64,000 nucleotides of DNA, from positions 50,960-114,959 of the forward strand of contig NZ_JAEULZ010000033.1 of assembly GCF_016793485.1 (NCBI RefSeq), in the 5' to 3' direction. Each line of letters starts with the position of its first letter. Position 1 is the stretch's first letter. Shown here in pieces: positions 63,600-64,000 of this stretch. The position numbers were made by a program, and so were the translations under genes. The stretch comes from Mesorhizobium sp. GTDB lineage: Bacteria > Pseudomonadota > Alphaproteobacteria > Rhizobiales > Rhizobiaceae. The notes under the pieces are model-generated. The model searched no databases, was not told the origin of the DNA, and worked only from the letters and a program-made list of their open reading frames with translations.

Positions 63600-63736
63600 C
63601 CGTCATCCCGGGACGCGCAGCGGACCCGGGATCCAGAGTGCCGGGCTATCTCCAGTGTGCGCCGTCGTGGAAGCGCGGTCTCGCAGGCGTCCGCGATCTG
63701 GATTCCGGGTTCCGCTGCGCGGCCCCGGAATGACGG
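63600..63736. repeat. Palindromic repeat element with long imperfect arms
   Basis: A left arm (63600-63637) starting CCGTCATCCCGGGACGCGCA is an imperfect reverse complement of the right arm (63697-63736) ending CCCCGGAATGACGG. Such structures are scattered through rhizobial genomes. The remaining 63737-64000 shows no convincing gene; a GTG at 63918 begins an open frame with a possible ribosome site that runs off the window. Confidence 0.7.
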
Positions 63737-64000
63737 CGAGATGAGCTACAGCGTCAGACGTGAATAGTTTTTCGCAACTGGAAACACAGAGAACTGAAAT
63801 CGCTCGGTTTTCGATTTTCCGTTGGCAACTGGATTCACACGCCTCCCACCCTCCCGCATACTCCCTGCCATCGCCCTCACGGGAACCTGGTGCGCACCGG
63901 GTATCAGGGAGGGCGGCGGTGCCGGATCGGTCAGCGCTGCGGTCGCGTTGGCTGGGTGATGAACCCCCAGGTCCGGGCCCTTGCGGAGACCAGCGGCAAC

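Noticed and set aside
63918-64000. A possible gene beginning with GTG at the right edge
   Set aside because: Only 27 codons are visible, no family is recognised, and the region is close to repeats.

Overview
The window looks like a chromosomal segment of an alphaproteobacterium of the order Rhizobiales (Mesorhizobium/Aminobacter-like, inferred). The signs are high-GC coding, many ABC importers each next to its own GntR, LacI or RpiR regulator, an FnrL-type regulator with FNR boxes, a DUF982 gene behind an EcfG-type stress promoter, and Rhizobiales-style palindromic repeats. No rRNA, tRNA or CRISPR was seen. Mobile DNA is limited to one decayed IS5-type transposase and one toxin-antitoxin pair.

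Layout. (1) 1-7584: a minus-strand L-fucose-type operon (aldo/keto reductase, lactonase, mutarotase, GMC oxidoreductase, sugar ABC importer) opposite a GntR/FCD regulator. (2) 7585-8004: an IS5-type transposase remnant. (3) 8005-18573: a second sugar locus with a PTE-like lactonase, an RbsABC-type importer, a LacI regulator and a divergent unit (aldose epimerase, FAD oxidoreductase, SDR, RraA-like protein). Near-identical operators on both sides suggest one regulon. (4) 18574-22929: two L,D-transpeptidases, a small secreted protein, an FAD-linked oxidase and MsrA. (5) 22943-32600: a compact minus-strand operon amiC-amiR-dppC-dppB-binding protein-formamidase-fused DppDF ATPase, with a leader carrying a promoter, a hairpin and a terminator just before amiC; a GntR regulator and a DJ-1/PfpI protein are divergent. 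(6) 32668-43205: an HtrA-like protein lacking its catalytic triad, then an oxygen-response block (hemN, fnrL, hemerythrin, cydDC, cydABX) with FNR boxes. (7) 43206-51690: a candidate structured RNA, small proteins, a frameshifted LigT-family gene, dihydropyrimidinase, DUF982, an RND efflux pump and an RpiR regulator. (8) 51858-63408: an amine-utilisation locus (N-formylglutamate amidohydrolase-like enzyme, ethanolamine-type permease, glutamine-synthetase-like ligase, aldehyde and alcohol dehydrogenases, polyamine-type ABC importer), interrupted by a DUF7662-like/PIN toxin-antitoxin pair. (9) 63409-64000: palindromic repeats and no convincing gene.

Functionally the window is mostly scavenging (two sugars, amides or peptides, an amine) plus a microaerobic respiration module. 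The least ordinary items are the amide operon with its leader terminator, the possible gamma-glutamyl amine pathway, the pseudoprotease, the unexplained three-way-junction RNA candidate at 43285-43353, and the atypical toxin-antitoxin pair.
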